In this document: piece after piece, positions 8,346 to 17,357 of the stretch | Numbering within the stretch: the stretch's first letter is position 1 | Layout: the number at the start of each line of letters is the position of its first letter | Origin: an uncultured Scytonema sp. | GTDB taxonomy: Bacteria > Cyanobacteriota > Cyanobacteriia > Cyanobacteriales > Nostocaceae | Reading direction: 5' to 3' | NCBI GenBank assembly: GCA_937873135.1 | Contig: CALMVQ010000176.1 | Coordinates: forward strand, 1-49,455 | DNA length: 49,455 nt | Notes under the pieces: generated by a model | The model's database searches: none | What the model saw: only the letters and a program-made list of their open reading frames with translations | Told to the model about the DNA's origin: nothing | Translations under genes and position numbers: made by a program

Positions 8346-10061
8346 TTAAAACAAGAAGTAGCGTTGCGCCATGGGTAAAATCGTTGCAGGTTCGCAAGTT
8401 AGTAACTCTCCGTCTGCCCTGACTTCATAGGTTTCCGGATCGACTTCAATATGTGGAAGCGCATCGTTGAGCTTCATATCTCGCTTACTTAACTGGCGCG
8501 TTCCGGAAACTGTGATCGCTGTCTTATGCAAACCAAGCTGACTCGGAATTTCTCTTGTCTTAGCTGCTTGGGAGACAAAAGTTAACGAGGTGGCGTGACG
8601 CGCACCTGCAAAACTGCCAAACATTGGGCGCATATGCACTGGTTGTGGCGTAGGAATACTAGCATTAGCATCCCCCATCTGCGACCAAGCAATCATCCCC
8701 CCTTTAACGACGATCTCTGGCTTAACACCAAAAAATGCCGGACGCCACAAGCACAAATCTGCCAGTTTACCCTCTTCCACGGAACCTACGTACTGAGAAA
8801 TACCATGAGTAATGGCTGGATTAATAGTGTACTTTGCTACATATCTTTTTGCCCGAAAATTATCATTATCCGTCACATTCGTTGCTAATCCTTTAGTCCC
8901 ACGCTGCACTTTCATTTTATGTGCAGTTTGCCAAGTGCGAATAATCACCTCACCGACTCGTCCCATCGCTTGGGAATCGGAAGAAATCATGCTAAATGCG
9001 CCCAAGTCGTGCAAAATATCCTCAGCCGCGATTGTTTCCCGACGAATACGCGACTCAGCAAAAGCGACATCCTCTGCAATTCCTGGATCGAGGTGATGGC
9101 AAACCATTAGCATATCCAGATGTTCATCCAAGGTATTGAGGGTGTAAGGACGTGTGGGGTTAGTGGAAGATGGTAATACACAAGGCGTACCGCAAACTTT
9201 AATGATGTCTGGTGCGTGACCTCCGCCTGCGCCTTCGGTGTGGTATGTATGGATGACACGATTTTTGAAAGCGGCTATGGTATCTTCCACGAATCCGGCT
9301 TCATTCAAAGTATCGGTATGAATGGCTACCTGTACGTCATATTCATCAGCTACACTCAGACAGGTATCAATTGCTGCTGGCGTAGTGCCCCAGTCTTCGT
9401 GCAGTTTTAAGCCAATCGCACCCGCTTCCACTTGTTCTACAAGTCCTTGAGGTTGACCACTATTCCCTTTACCCAAAAATCCCAGGTTCACCGGGAAAGC
9501 ATCAGCGGCTTGTAGCATTCGGTAAATATTCCAGGGTCCAGGCGTGCAAGTTGTTGCATTTGTACCTGCCGCAGGACCAGTACCCCCACCAATCATTGTG
9601 GTAACCCCAGATGCGATCGCCACTTCAATCTGTTGGGGACAGATAAAGTGAATGTGAGTGTCGATGCCGCCTGCAGTGAGAATCATTCCTTCTCCCGCAA
9701 GAACTTCGGTACCAGGACCTATAATAATATTTACGTTGTCTTGAATATAAGGATTTCCGGCTTTACCAATTTTGAAAATATTGCCGTCTTTAATACCAAT
9801 ATCAGCTTTGACAACACCCCACCAATCAAGAATTAAGGCGTTGGTAATGACTAGATCGACGGCACCATCGGCGTTAGAAATCGGGGACTGTCCCATGCCG
9901 TCGCGAATGACTTTACCGCCACCAAATTTTACTTCATCGCCGTAAGTTGTGAGGTCTTGTTCTACTTCTATAAATAATTCTGTATCTGCTAGTCGGACGC
10001 GATCGCCTACTGTCGGACCAAAGGTTTCTGCATAGGCGTGGCGATCCATTCTGTAACTCAT
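8346..10061 (-). CDS. ureC: Urease subunit alpha
   Basis: The catalytic subunit of urease, which hydrolyses urea to ammonia and carbamate at a dinickel centre in the cytoplasm. A 571-residue product was chosen, starting [17 protein letters not shown], because AGGAG lies 5 bases before that ATG; an in-frame ATG 16 codons upstream (10109) lacks this support and lies in a repeat. Visible motifs are the nickel-binding HIHF, the carbamylated-lysine motif GLKLHEDWG, further histidines in [10 protein letters not shown] and [12 protein letters not shown], and the active-site flap around MVCHHLDP. The length matches the family. It follows ureD, ureA and ureB on the same strand. The accessory genes ureE, ureF and ureG, needed for nickel insertion, are not in this window. 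Confidence 0.97.
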   Translation of the reverse strand: MSYRMDRHAYAETFGPTVGDRVRLADTELFIEVEQDLTTYGDEVKFGGGKVIRDGMGQSPISNADGAVDLVITNALILDWWGVVKADIGIKDGNIFKIGKAGNPYIQDNVNIIIGPGTEVLAGEGMILTAGGIDTHIHFICPQQIEVAIASGVTTMIGGGTGPAAGTNATTCTPGPWNIYRMLQAADAFPVNLGFLGKGNSGQPQGLVEQVEAGAIGLKLHEDWGTTPAAIDTCLSVADEYDVQVAIHTDTLNEAGFVEDTIAAFKNRVIHTYHTEGAGGGHAPDIIKVCGTPCVLPSSTNPTRPYTLNTLDEHLDMLMVCHHLDPGIAEDVAFAESRIRRETIAAEDILHDLGAFSMISSDSQAMGRVGEVIIRTWQTAHKMKVQRGTKGLATNVTDNDNFRAKRYVAKYTINPAITHGISQYVGSVEEGKLADLCLWRPAFFGVKPEIVVKGGMIAWSQMGDANASIPTPQPVHMRPMFGSFAGARHATSLTFVSQAAKTREIPSQLGLHKTAITVSGTRQLSKRDMKLNDALPHIEVDPETYEVRADGELLTCEPATILPMAQRYFLF

Positions 10062-10085
10062 GTTTACTCCTGAAGAATATTTAAC

Positions 10086-10112
10086 CGCCAAGGACGCCAA
10101 GGACGCCAAGGG
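10086..10112. repeat. Three copies of a CGCCAAGGA 9-mer
   Basis: Three tandem 9-base units (CGCCAAGGA, CGCCAAGGA, CGCCAAGGG) lie between ureB and ureC. A related set in the opposite orientation occurs at 12977-13001. Short tandem repeats of this kind are typical of intergenic spacers in Nostocales. The repeat overlaps the upstream alternative start of ureC, another reason to prefer the downstream start. Confidence 0.75.
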
Positions 10113-10124
10113 GAGAGAGTTTTT

Positions 10125-10436
10125 TTAAGGATCTAATTTTCCGTTGATTTTGGCGTTGAAGCCGTAGACTTGGCGAGTGCCGGCGAGGGGGACGAGAGTG
10201 ACTTCTTTTTCGTCGCCTGGTTCAAAACGGACTGCGGTTCCTGCAGGAATATCGAGGCGCATTCCTCGCGCTTCTTCTCGCTCAAACTTTAATGCTGAGT
10301 TAACTTCATAGAAGTGAAAGTGGGAACCAATTTGTATTGGGCGATCGCCTGTATTTGACACCCGCAACTTCACAATAGGACGATCCGCATTTAACTCTAT
10401 TTCCCCTTGCCGAACTATATATTCTCCTGGAATCAT
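10125..10436 (-). CDS. ureB: Urease subunit beta
   Basis: A 103-residue structural subunit of the urease (alpha-beta-gamma)3 complex. It begins [20 protein letters not shown] and contains the conserved [10 protein letters not shown] and the tail [15 protein letters not shown], as in other bacterial UreB proteins. The length is normal. It lies between ureA (79 bases upstream) and ureC (63 bases downstream) on the same strand, as in other cyanobacterial ureDABC clusters. Confidence 0.96.
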   Translation of the reverse strand: MIPGEYIVRQGEIELNADRPIVKLRVSNTGDRPIQIGSHFHFYEVNSALKFEREEARGMRLDIPAGTAVRFEPGDEKEVTLVPLAGTRQVYGFNAKINGKLDP

Positions 10437-10514
10437 AACTTTGCGCCTTAGCTACGGACAGATTCTTCCCTTGGGAAACCCTCTGGAAGAACTGTCCTTG
10501 TCTTTGCGTGAGTT

Positions 10515-10817
10515 TTATCTAATCGGATTGTGTACTGTCACCAACTTCGTTCCATCCGGAAAAGTTGCTTCTACCTGCACGTCATGCACCATTTGTGGCA
10601 CACCTTCCATCACATCATTCTCTGTTAACAGCGTTGTACCGTAACTCATTAACTCAGCGACTGTTTGCCCATCTCTTGCACCTTCTAAAATAGCAGCAGA
10701 AATATACGCCACCGCTTCTGGATAATTCAGTTTCAATCCTCTTTGCTTGCGCTTCTCTGCTAACAACGCAGCAGTGAAAATCAACAGTTTATCTTTCTCC
10801 TGCGGGGTGAGTTGCAT
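10515..10817 (-). CDS. ureA: Urease subunit gamma
   Basis: A 100-residue gamma subunit starting [20 protein letters not shown], with the conserved [20 protein letters not shown] and the ending VTVHNPIR. It helps build the trimeric urease together with UreB and UreC. Length and both termini agree with the family. It is preceded by ureD (42-base gap) and followed by ureB. Confidence 0.97.
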   Translation of the reverse strand: MQLTPQEKDKLLIFTAALLAEKRKQRGLKLNYPEAVAYISAAILEGARDGQTVAELMSYGTTLLTENDVMEGVPQMVHDVQVEATFPDGTKLVTVHNPIR

Positions 10818-10859
10818 GCTTTTTCTTCTTCCTCCCTTGCCCTTCCTTGCCTTTGCGGT

Positions 10860-11705
10860 TCAAATTAGCCAAACTCTCGGTACGCAATGAGAACGTACCA
10901 AAAACAATTGACGCAGTAACTGCCAAACACTAATAAACCAGTTTCTCACTTCTTGCGTCTGTGAACCACGATATCGACACAATAATCCATTTTCTAGACG
11001 AGTCACGCCTGCTTCTCCTTCCCCATGCCACAGTGAAAGTGCTTTTTCGACTATGGACGATGAAACCGATTGCCCAACCCAAACTAGACTACCGACAATT
11101 GGTTTTCCAAATAAGCCATGGGGACTGTGAAAAACCTCTTCGCTGCCTGGTAACCATTGCCGATCAATCCACAGAGGAACGCCTTGCTGCCAAATTTCGG
11201 TGTGCGATCGCCACTCTCCAAGTAAAAATTTTTCGCCTCTAGCGCTGCGACCAAATCGGGTAATTTCCCAGCCCAACCAGCAAGACCCCGTTGCTAATTC
11301 TACCCGTAAATCTTGTCGATAAATTGCACCGTTAAAAACTATTGTTTCTTGAGGTAACCACTCCAAACAAGCACCCTCCGCAACATGGACTTCGATGCTT
11401 TGTCTTGCTTGAGTGCCGTTACTCCGATAAATCTTACTTGCTGCTGCTGTCGTGATTAATGCTTGGGCATTGGGTTGGAGGTGAAAGTTGGACGAGAGGC
11501 GATCTCCACCCACGACTCCTCCTGCTGTGTGTAAAATCACGCTATGACAAACTTCTTGCCCTTCCGGATAAAATGGGCGTTGCACTTTTAGCGGTGCTTG
11601 ATTTTGATTGTGAATGAGTGCTGTTTTACCTTGATTGTGGGCGTACACCAAGTTAAGTTTGCCATGCCAGTTAGATAATGGGACTTCTGCCAAAGTTTGA
11701 CTCAC
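10860..11705 (-). CDS. ureD: Urease accessory protein UreD
   Basis: A 281-residue chaperone that binds apo-urease and, with UreF and UreG, allows delivery of nickel and carbamylation of the active-site lysine. Typical blocks are visible: LHTAGGVVGGDRL, ALITTAAASKIYRS, WLPQETIVFNGA and FGRSARGE. It is the first urease gene of the cluster, reading ureD-ureA-ureB-ureC. A methyltransferase gene ends 47 bases upstream on the same strand and may be part of the same transcript. Confidence 0.94.
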   Translation of the reverse strand: MSQTLAEVPLSNWHGKLNLVYAHNQGKTALIHNQNQAPLKVQRPFYPEGQEVCHSVILHTAGGVVGGDRLSSNFHLQPNAQALITTAAASKIYRSNGTQARQSIEVHVAEGACLEWLPQETIVFNGAIYRQDLRVELATGSCWLGWEITRFGRSARGEKFLLGEWRSHTEIWQQGVPLWIDRQWLPGSEEVFHSPHGLFGKPIVGSLVWVGQSVSSSIVEKALSLWHGEGEAGVTRLENGLLCRYRGSQTQEVRNWFISVWQLLRQLFLVRSHCVPRVWLI

Positions 11706-11752
11706 CGCTTTTTCTATCGTTTTTTAGCTTAACTGAATGAGCGAACTAACCT

Positions 11753-12535
11753 TTATGATGCTGGTTCAGCAAGATGAACGCTAGTGCAGTAAGCTAAATA
11801 CACAAAACCAAGGCGATCGCACTCGCCTTGATACAACTCTTGCAAACTCTCAATGAGTTGCTGCTGAGCCACTCCTTCACGAGGAATGTGGGAAGAACTC
11901 ATTGCCCGACTAATAAGTCCAGTTAAATCTAACTTTTGGCTGTTGACAAAAATCAACGAGCGAATGTTAATAAAATGAGTCGTTGCGAGTAGTGGTTCCA
12001 CCGACTTTATCCGTGACTCACCTGAATAGTTATTGGATGCTTCGCGTATCAACCGACTATATTGAGCAGTAAACTCGTCATCTTCATCCGGGTTGTTCCA
12101 CACCAAGGCTAACCGTCCTGAGGATTTTAAAATGCGGCGGAATTCTGACAAGGTTGGTTCGGGTTTGAACCAGTGAAAGGCTTGAAAACAGGTGACTAAG
12201 TCAACTGATGTGTCAGGGATCTGAGTAGCTTCCGCCGTTCCATCGCGAAATTCCACACCTGGTGATAATTTCGCAGCTTCTCTCATCGCCGTGTTTGGTT
12301 CAATACCAATTACCCTCACTCCGCGTTCCGCTAACAACCGCGAAGAAATTCCCGTACCCGCACCAATATCTGCTGCTACAAGTTGTGAGGAGGGAGATAA
12401 GCCTGACAAAATAAAGTCAATTGCTGCACTTGGGTAGCTTGGTCGAGACTTCACATAATCCCCTGCTCTGTCAGAAAATCGAGTTAGCGGGTTGAGTGCT
12501 TGTAGGGATGTGGGTTCGGGGTTAGTTTGAGTCAC
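11753..12535 (-). CDS. Class I SAM-dependent methyltransferase
   Basis: A 260-residue methyltransferase of the UbiE/type-11 kind. Motif I is VAADIGAGTGISSRLLAERG, followed by an acidic residue in GIEPN (motif II), and VDLVTCFQAFHWF fits motif IV. The C-terminal part ends with an aromatic-rich segment. The substrate cannot be told from the sequence. The gene lies upstream of ureD on the same strand with a 47-base gap, so it may share a promoter with urease; a functional link is not indicated. It is divergent from the small HicB-like gene at 12631. Confidence 0.85.
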   Translation of the reverse strand: MTQTNPEPTSLQALNPLTRFSDRAGDYVKSRPSYPSAAIDFILSGLSPSSQLVAADIGAGTGISSRLLAERGVRVIGIEPNTAMREAAKLSPGVEFRDGTAEATQIPDTSVDLVTCFQAFHWFKPEPTLSEFRRILKSSGRLALVWNNPDEDDEFTAQYSRLIREASNNYSGESRIKSVEPLLATTHFINIRSLIFVNSQKLDLTGLISRAMSSSHIPREGVAQQQLIESLQELYQGECDRLGFVYLAYCTSVHLAEPAS

Positions 12536-12630
12536 CTTGGGTCTACTTGAGAGAATGTTTTATGATGAAGACAAAAGATTTTGCTACATTACTACTTTCA
12601 GTCCTGTTTTACCTTGTTTTTAAGTAAAGA

Positions 12631-12888
12631 ATGGAAACAATAATTAACCTACATATTGAAAAATTACCAGAAGGCGTTTATTTAGCAACATCTGATGAGC
12701 TTCAAGGTTTAGTCGCCCAAGGACGAACAATTGCTGAAACCCTTGAGATTGCCCGTGATGTAGCACGCAAGCTCTTAGAAGCACAGTCTCAGGATCACCT
12801 ACCAGATTATCTACAACCAGAGGGAACATTACGTGCAATTTTAAAGCAAGCGGGTATTGAGCCGGAAGAGTTTCTTAAGTATTCTTGA
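12631..12888 (+). CDS. HicB-like antitoxin with a HicA-like C-terminal tail
   Basis: An 85-residue product. Residues 1-55 (METIINLHIEKLPEGVYLAT and the following EIARDVARKLLEAQ) are a typical HicB-like antitoxin start. The last 23 residues (GTLRAILKQAGIEPEEF and the end) instead resemble the C-terminus of HicA/YcfA-type toxins, where a similar GTL-R-IL-QAGI-EEF pattern closes the protein. No separate hicA follows. The simplest reading is a deletion inside a hicB-hicA pair that joined the two genes in frame. The ending could also be a normal variant of this antitoxin family. Whether it still binds DNA is unknown. Confidence 0.6.
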   Translation: METIINLHIEKLPEGVYLATSDELQGLVAQGRTIAETLEIARDVARKLLEAQSQDHLPDYLQPEGTLRAILKQAGIEPEEFLKYS

Positions 12889-12976
12889 GAAAAATGTCGG
12901 TGTATTGCTCGTATCAGTTATAAAAATATATAGCAGTCCTAAATTACTTGTCATACACTCTCTTCTTCTTTCTTTT

Positions 12977-13001
12977 CTTGGCTTCCTTGGCGTCTTGGCG
13001 G
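12977..13001. repeat. TCTTGGCGT-type short tandem repeat
   Basis: Three adjoining units related to TCCTTGGCG lie in the spacer between the HicB-like gene and groEL. They are the reverse complement of the repeat type found between ureB and ureC. No coding sequence is convincing in the spacer 12889-13081. Confidence 0.6.
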
Positions 13002-13081
13002 TTTTTTCTAATTCATTTATTTATAGTACTAATTTTCTCTCGAATGATTTCGGATTGCTATATTTTTCTGTCTATTTAATG

Positions 13082-13106
13082 AAAAGGCGGGCTATTTGCC
13101 CGCCTT
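13082..13106 (-). terminator. Rho-independent terminator of groEL
   Basis: A perfect 9-base-pair stem (AAGGCGGGC / GCCCGCCTT) with a 5-base loop lies 25 bases beyond the groEL stop. On the minus strand it is followed by a T-rich stretch (TTTTCATT). It fits an intrinsic terminator of the groES-groEL operon. Confidence 0.85.
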
Positions 13107-13130
13107 AATCTTATCTTAAGTTAGTAAATC

Positions 13131-14771
13131 TTAGTAATCGAAGTCGCCGCCGCCCATGCCAGCACCAGCGCCAGCAGCAGCATTATCTTTAGGCTCAGGC
13201 TTGTCAACCACGATACACTCGGTAGTCAACACCATACCAGCGATAGATGCAGCATTTTGCAGAGCGGAACGAGTTACTTTAGCAGGGTCAACAATACCAG
13301 CAGCCAATAAATCAACGAATTCATTGGTTGCAGCGTTGTAGCCAGTGTTGAAATCCTTCTCTTTCACTCGCTCAGCAATAACAGCACCATTCTGACCAGC
13401 ATTTTCAGCAATCCGCTTTAGAGGAGCAGGTAAGGCACGAGCAACGATCAACGCACCAATCAACTCTTCATTCTTAAGATTGCTAGTTGCCCATGTTTCT
13501 AACTCAGGAGCCAAGTGAGCCAGAGTGGTACCACCACCAGGAACGATACCTTCTTCTACCGCAGCCTTGGTAGCGTTGATAGCGTCTTCCAGGCGCAGCT
13601 TCTTATCCTTCATTTCGGTTTCGGTTGCAGCACCCACCTTGATTACTGCAACACCGCCGGCTAACTTAGCCAGACGTTCTTGCAGCTTCTCTTTGTCGTA
13701 GGAAGATTCTGTTTCATCCATCTGACGGCGGATTTGTTCGCAACGAGCCTTAACATTGGCTTCGTTACCTTCCGCAACAATGGTGGTATTGTCCTTGGTG
13801 ATGGTGATGCGGCGGGCTTTACCCAGCATATCCAGCTTGGTACTGTCCAGCTTCAAACCAGCATCTTCGGTGATTAATTGACCATCGGTGAGGACGGCAA
13901 TATCTTCCAGCATTGCTTTGCGGCGATCGCCAAATCCAGGAGCCTTAACAGCAGCTACATTCAGTACACCGCGCAGGCGGTTCACAACCAAGGTTGCCAA
14001 AGCTTCTTTCTCGATGTCCTCGGCGATAATGACCAAAGGACGACCAGCACGAGCAACTTGCTCCAATACTGGTACGAGGTCTTGAACTAGAGCGATTTTC
14101 TTATCGGTCAACAGAATGAAAGGCTCGTCATAGACAGCTTCCATCCGCTCGGGATCGGTGGCGAAGTAAGGAGAGATGTAGCCTTTGTCAAAGCGCATCC
14201 CTTCTGTGATTTCCAACTCGGTGGTCATGGACTTCCCTTCTTCTAAGGAAATCACACCTTCTTTACCAACCTTATCCATTGCTTGGGCAATCATCTGACC
14301 GACTTCTTCGTCGTTACCAGATGAGATAGCGCCGACCTGAGCAATAGCTTTGGAATCTTCTACGGGACGAGCGTGTTCAGCAATTTTCTCTACCAAGAAG
14401 TTGATAGCTTTGTCAATACCACGCTTTAACTCAATGGCATTAGCACCTGCGGCAACGTTCCGCAAGCCTTCTTTCACCATTGCATGAGCCAAAACAGTAG
14501 CAGTTGTGGTGCCATCACCAGCCGCATCGTTGGTCTTAGATGCCGCTTGACGAATTAAAGCAACACCTGTGTTTTCAACATGGTCTTCTAATTCAATCTC
14601 TTTAGCAATGGTCACACCATCGTTAATGATTTGCGGTGCGCCAAATTTTTTCTCTAGCACCACGTTACGACCTTTAGGACCAAGGGTAACACCAACAGCC
14701 TCAGCCAAGATATCCATACCTCTTTCTAAGGCACGACGAGCGTTCTCGTTGTAGATAATGCGCTTTGCCAT
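13131..14771 (-). CDS. groEL: Chaperonin GroEL (60 kDa, GroEL1 type)
   Basis: A 546-residue subunit of the double-ring folding chaperonin. It starts [20 protein letters not shown] and has the nucleotide-binding blocks [11 protein letters not shown] and [16 protein letters not shown], and the catalytic-loop aspartate region in PGGGTTL. The tail is Gly-rich, ending GGGDFDY. This is the copy paired with groES (GroEL1 type); cyanobacteria usually have a second, unlinked groEL. It is transcribed after groES with a 63-base gap containing ATTGCTA repeats. The CIRCE element upstream of groES should place it under HrcA repression and heat induction. Confidence 0.98.
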   Translation of the reverse strand: MAKRIIYNENARRALERGMDILAEAVGVTLGPKGRNVVLEKKFGAPQIINDGVTIAKEIELEDHVENTGVALIRQAASKTNDAAGDGTTTATVLAHAMVKEGLRNVAAGANAIELKRGIDKAINFLVEKIAEHARPVEDSKAIAQVGAISSGNDEEVGQMIAQAMDKVGKEGVISLEEGKSMTTELEITEGMRFDKGYISPYFATDPERMEAVYDEPFILLTDKKIALVQDLVPVLEQVARAGRPLVIIAEDIEKEALATLVVNRLRGVLNVAAVKAPGFGDRRKAMLEDIAVLTDGQLITEDAGLKLDSTKLDMLGKARRITITKDNTTIVAEGNEANVKARCEQIRRQMDETESSYDKEKLQERLAKLAGGVAVIKVGAATETEMKDKKLRLEDAINATKAAVEEGIVPGGGTTLAHLAPELETWATSNLKNEELIGALIVARALPAPLKRIAENAGQNGAVIAERVKEKDFNTGYNAATNEFVDLLAAGIVDPAKVTRSALQNAASIAGMVLTTECIVVDKPEPKDNAAAGAGAGMGGGDFDY

Positions 14772-14804
14772 AGTTTTTGACGATTCTGTGAATTGGTAAG
14801 TGTT

Positions 14805-14828
14805 AATTGCTAATTGCTAATTGCTAAT
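14805..14828. repeat. Tandem ATTGCTA 7-mers between groES and groEL
   Basis: At least three direct copies of ATTGCTA follow one another in the 63-base groES-groEL spacer. They are a short tandem repeat of the kind spread through Nostocales spacers. No regulatory role is evident. Confidence 0.7.
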
Positions 14829-14834
14829 CGTTAA

Positions 14835-15146
14835 CTAGTTCACGATTGCTAAAATGTCTTTTTCCGAAAGAAGTACGTACTCGTCGGTACCCAGTTTGAT
14901 ATCTGTTCCAGCGTACTTGGAGTAGAGAACTTTCTCTCCTACCTTCACTTCTAACGCCTGACGATTTCCGTCATCTTTGACCTTGCCTTCACCGACTGCA
15001 ACCACTTCCCCTACTTGGGGCTTTTCTTTAGCTGTGTCTGGCAAATACAGACCGCCTGCGGTCTTTTCTTCAGAGGCACTCACTTTCACGAAGACGCGAT
15101 CGCCTAAAGGTTTTACTGTCGAAACGCTTAGAGATACAGCTGCCAT
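14835..15146 (-). CDS. groES: Co-chaperonin GroES
   Basis: A 103-residue lid of the GroEL chamber. The start at 15146 ([20 protein letters not shown]) fits the family; the longer frame reaching 15218 would run through the CIRCE operator and is rejected. The mobile loop lies around [19 protein letters not shown], followed by [10 protein letters not shown] and the closing [14 protein letters not shown]. It is the first gene of the groES-groEL operon, with the CIRCE element 18-44 bases upstream of the ATG. Confidence 0.96.
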   Translation of the reverse strand: MAAVSLSVSTVKPLGDRVFVKVSASEEKTAGGLYLPDTAKEKPQVGEVVAVGEGKVKDDGNRQALEVKVGEKVLYSKYAGTDIKLGTDEYVLLSEKDILAIVN

Positions 15147-15163
15147 ACAAAATTCTTGCCCTT

Positions 15164-15190
15164 TTAGCACTCTCAACTCCTGAGTGCTAA
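15164..15190 (-). promoter_or_regulatory. CIRCE operator (HrcA-binding)
   Basis: A perfect inverted repeat TTAGCACTC - 9 bases - GAGTGCTAA, exactly the CIRCE consensus, lies directly upstream of groES. CIRCE is bound by the HrcA repressor and released on heat shock; this is established in cyanobacteria as in many bacteria. No mismatch is present in either arm. Confidence 0.96.
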
Positions 15191-15480
15191 TGTAACTAAC
15201 AGCAGTGTGTGATGGCAACGTAATCTGTTGTACGGGTTCCCGAACTTAGTCCGCATTCTACCTGAGTAATAGTACTCAGTAGATTCCGCCTTCTCTTTTT
15301 GTTTCTAACGTTACGAATAATTTTATATAGTCAAGATTGTTTGCAAAGCTGAAAAATTCTTATGGAACTGTATTTGAGGATCTGCAATATACGTAACAAT
15401 ACAGTGATGAGGTCTAGCCTTAAAATGCCAAAGACTACCAAACATCCAGGGAGTAGAGCCACAAGTCATTGTAGAAAAAC

Positions 15481-15864
15481 TTGATTGACTTGCAAAAACC
15501 AGAGCAACACGTTTTTATTTGTGCTAGACGGACACTTGCTATATGCAGCTCAAAACAAGCTAATCTGGAATCTTGGGAATACTTGAAAAAGACAATCAAA
15601 GACGCTCAACTCGATTTTTAAACAAGACAACGATCTCGTTGAATCTACAGGCTCAAAGCCAACTGCTTGCGAGTTTGTTGTTATGGACCGATAATGGTAG
15701 TTTACCCGGATGGGGTCTGGTATCGCCAAGCAACCCCGGAATTAATAGAATGGATGATCCAAGAACACTTGATAGGCAACAAGGTAGTACAAGAATATGC
15801 ATTTTTAACTCATCCTTTGCCAGAAACTTCCCTAGTTTCTTGTGAACAACTGATAAAGGCTTAA
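15481..15864 (+). pseudogene. Broken (2Fe-2S) ferredoxin / thioredoxin-like gene
   Basis: Starting with LQKPEQHVFICA in frame 1, the sequence reads like the beginning of cyanobacterial (2Fe-2S) ferredoxin-like proteins of the thioredoxin fold. It is interrupted by TAA and TGA codons near 15619 and 15640. Between them the right continuation (VESTGSKPTAC) lies in another frame. From about 15655 the first frame resumes with LRVCCYGPIMVVYPDGVWYR and a normal C-terminus to the stop at 15864. The N-terminal cysteine region is damaged (CARRTLAICSS), so a cluster could not form as usual. At least two frame changes and two stops indicate a decayed gene. Confidence 0.65.
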
Positions 15865-15897
15865 AATCCAGAGGATATGGGAAAGCAGTAAGGAAAT

Positions 15898-15999
15898 GAA
15901 AGTGCGGGTTGGTTTTTCATCAGGAGCATCTTAAGCCAATATTTGCTTGTTAACCTAAAGGATTATTATTTCTTGAGCGTTTTTTCACCCGCACTTTTC
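15898..15999. repeat. Long-range inverted repeat after the ferredoxin pseudogene
   Basis: The arm GAAAGTGCGGGT (15898-15909) is matched by ACCCGCACTTTTC (15987-15999), with about 77 bases between the arms. It could close a large RNA hairpin or mark the ends of a small mobile repeat. A second, smaller hairpin (GTTTCAAAG / CTTTTGAAAC, 16083-16114) lies between it and the response-regulator gene. No gene is seen in 15865-16196. Confidence 0.55.
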
Positions 16000-16199
16000 A
16001 AAGCGATATATAATAACGCATTATAAATACTGCTGCTCTACGTATCCTTACTGGACTTTTGCCATTGATGATATGGTATGTAGTTTCAAAGAAAGTGAGC
16101 GCGGCTTTTGAAACTTCCATGAACCAAAGGCAAGTTTAAGTGGGAAAAAAGTACAACATCTCAATAATCCACTATAAAGGATAACCATTCAAGACCTTG

Positions 16200-16877
16200 A
16201 TGGACCGAAGCGCGACAAGTGCTACTGCTATGAAAGAACCCAGCATGAAAGAACACAAACGACTTCTGCTTATTGATGATGACCCTAACCTCATCTTGCT
16301 GGTGAAGGACTACTTAGAATTTCGCGGGTATGAAGTCATTACCGCCGAAAATGGTCGAGAAGCACTGGAAATTTTAGAGCAGGATGTTCCAGACATGATC
16401 ATTTGTGACGTGATGATGCCAGAAATGGACGGATATACTTTTGTAGAACAAGTTCGGCAAAACGAACGTACAGGCTGGATTCCCGTTCTCTTCCTTTCTG
16501 CTAAGGGACAAAGTGCAGACCGAGTTAAAGGTTTGAACAAAGGTGCTGATGTCTATATGGTGAAGCCCTTTGAACCAGAGGAATTGGTAGCGCAAGTAGA
16601 ATCTTCTCTCAAGCAAACCATTCGCTGGAAAGAACACCAATCAAAAGGAGGGGAAAACGGTTCCCGAATTCAGGTTCCCTTTGATGTGCAGTTAACCCCA
16701 ACAGAACTGAAAGTCGTGCAGTTTGTGGCTAGGGGCTTAGCTAACAGGGAAATTGCTGAAGAATTAAATGTTAGTCAGCGCACGGTTGAAAGCCATGTGT
16801 CTAACATGTTGGGCAAAACTAATCTCCACAACCGCACCGAACTGGCGCGGTGGGCGATTGAAAATCAAATGGCATAA
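16200..16877 (+). CDS. NarL/LuxR-type response regulator
   Basis: A transcription factor of two-component signalling. Residues about 20-135 form a receiver domain with the acidic pair in LLIDDDPN, the phosphorylated Asp in ICDVMMPEMDG, and the conserved Lys in VKPFEPEEL. Residues about 160-225 are a LuxR-type helix-turn-helix (LTPTELKVVQFVARGLANRE, then SQRTVESHVSNML). It resembles the Ycf29-like regulators of cyanobacteria and plastids. The ATG at 16200 directly follows a TTG; later Met codons (before KEPS or KEHKRLL) are also possible starts because no clear ribosome-binding site is seen. No histidine kinase is adjacent. It converges on the NIL-domain gene. Confidence 0.9.
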   Translation: MDRSATSATAMKEPSMKEHKRLLLIDDDPNLILLVKDYLEFRGYEVITAENGREALEILEQDVPDMIICDVMMPEMDGYTFVEQVRQNERTGWIPVLFLSAKGQSADRVKGLNKGADVYMVKPFEPEELVAQVESSLKQTIRWKEHQSKGGENGSRIQVPFDVQLTPTELKVVQFVARGLANREIAEELNVSQRTVESHVSNMLGKTNLHNRTELARWAIENQMA

Positions 16878-17054
16878 ATACAGTCCTGAGTGCTGAGGAG
16901 CCAGCGCCGTGCTTTGGTTCCCAAAGTTGAGGCGACTGGCGTTGCTGAGTGCTGAGTTGTCGAAAGTTTTGAATTAAAAACTTTCGACAACTCAGTACTC
17001 AGACTTCTTGCAACTCGCTCAGGACTCAGGACTCAGGACTCAGGACTGTATTTA
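16875..17054. repeat. 180-bp palindromic element between two convergent genes
   Basis: The outer arms TAAATACAGTCCTGAG (16875-16890) and CTCAGGACTGTATTTA (17039-17054) are perfect inverted copies, and each contains the stop codon of the flanking gene. Inside, 16945-17002 forms a 26-pair stem with one G.T pair and the 6-base loop GAATTA. Four tandem copies of a heptamer (AGGACTC) lie at 17021-17048. It probably acts as a two-way terminator and looks like a mobile-repeat insertion that supplied both stop codons. Confidence 0.8.
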
Positions 17055-17357
17055 CCATCCATCTTCTTCACTGGTGGAGAAGTGCCAAATTTCCAAATTC
17101 AGTTCATCTAGGTAGATTAAGGCGCTTTCAATATTAGAGGCTGTTCCTCGTAGTTCCAACTCAAAGCAACCACCAGAAGGCAAGTTGGCACTAAGTCTTG
17201 CAGCAGTAATATTGACTGTAACTTCATAGTGAGAAACTAGTCGTGAAATGACTGGTTCGCCATGCAAATTCTTGGGAATGCAAACTCGGATGCGAGTTTG
17301 TGTATGTCGATTATCTCGCTGGGTAGTAGATTTAACCCGTTTACTTGGAATTGTCAT
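17052..17357 (-). CDS. NIL domain-containing protein
   Basis: A 101-residue protein. After a basic N-terminal tail (about 20 residues) it has the ferredoxin-like fold of the NIL domain: RIRVCIPKNLHGEPVISRLV, then YEVTVNITAARLS and GTASNIESALIYLDELNL. NIL domains occur at the C-terminus of methionine ABC-transporter ATPases and, free-standing, in many cyanobacteria; the role of the free form is not known to me. The stop codon lies within the palindromic element shared with the convergent response-regulator gene. Confidence 0.85.
   Translation of the reverse strand: MTIPSKRVKSTTQRDNRHTQTRIRVCIPKNLHGEPVISRLVSHYEVTVNITAARLSANLPSGGCFELELRGTASNIESALIYLDELNLEIWHFSTSEEDGW

Noticed and set aside
10062-10109. 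Sixteen extra codons at the ureC start
   Set aside because: The internal ATG has AGGAG at the right distance and matches known UreC starts; the extension lies partly in a repeat.
12857-13108. Plus-strand 83-residue hydrophobic frame before groEL
   Set aside because: It runs through a short tandem repeat and the groEL terminator, starts inside the HicB-like gene, and has no ribosome-binding site.
15147-15218. Longer groES frame
   Set aside because: It would translate through the CIRCE operator and precede the normal GroES N-terminus.
15573-15845. Plus-strand 90-residue frame starting MGILEKDN
   Set aside because: Only a short part of it matches the ferredoxin remnant; most lies in the wrong frame.
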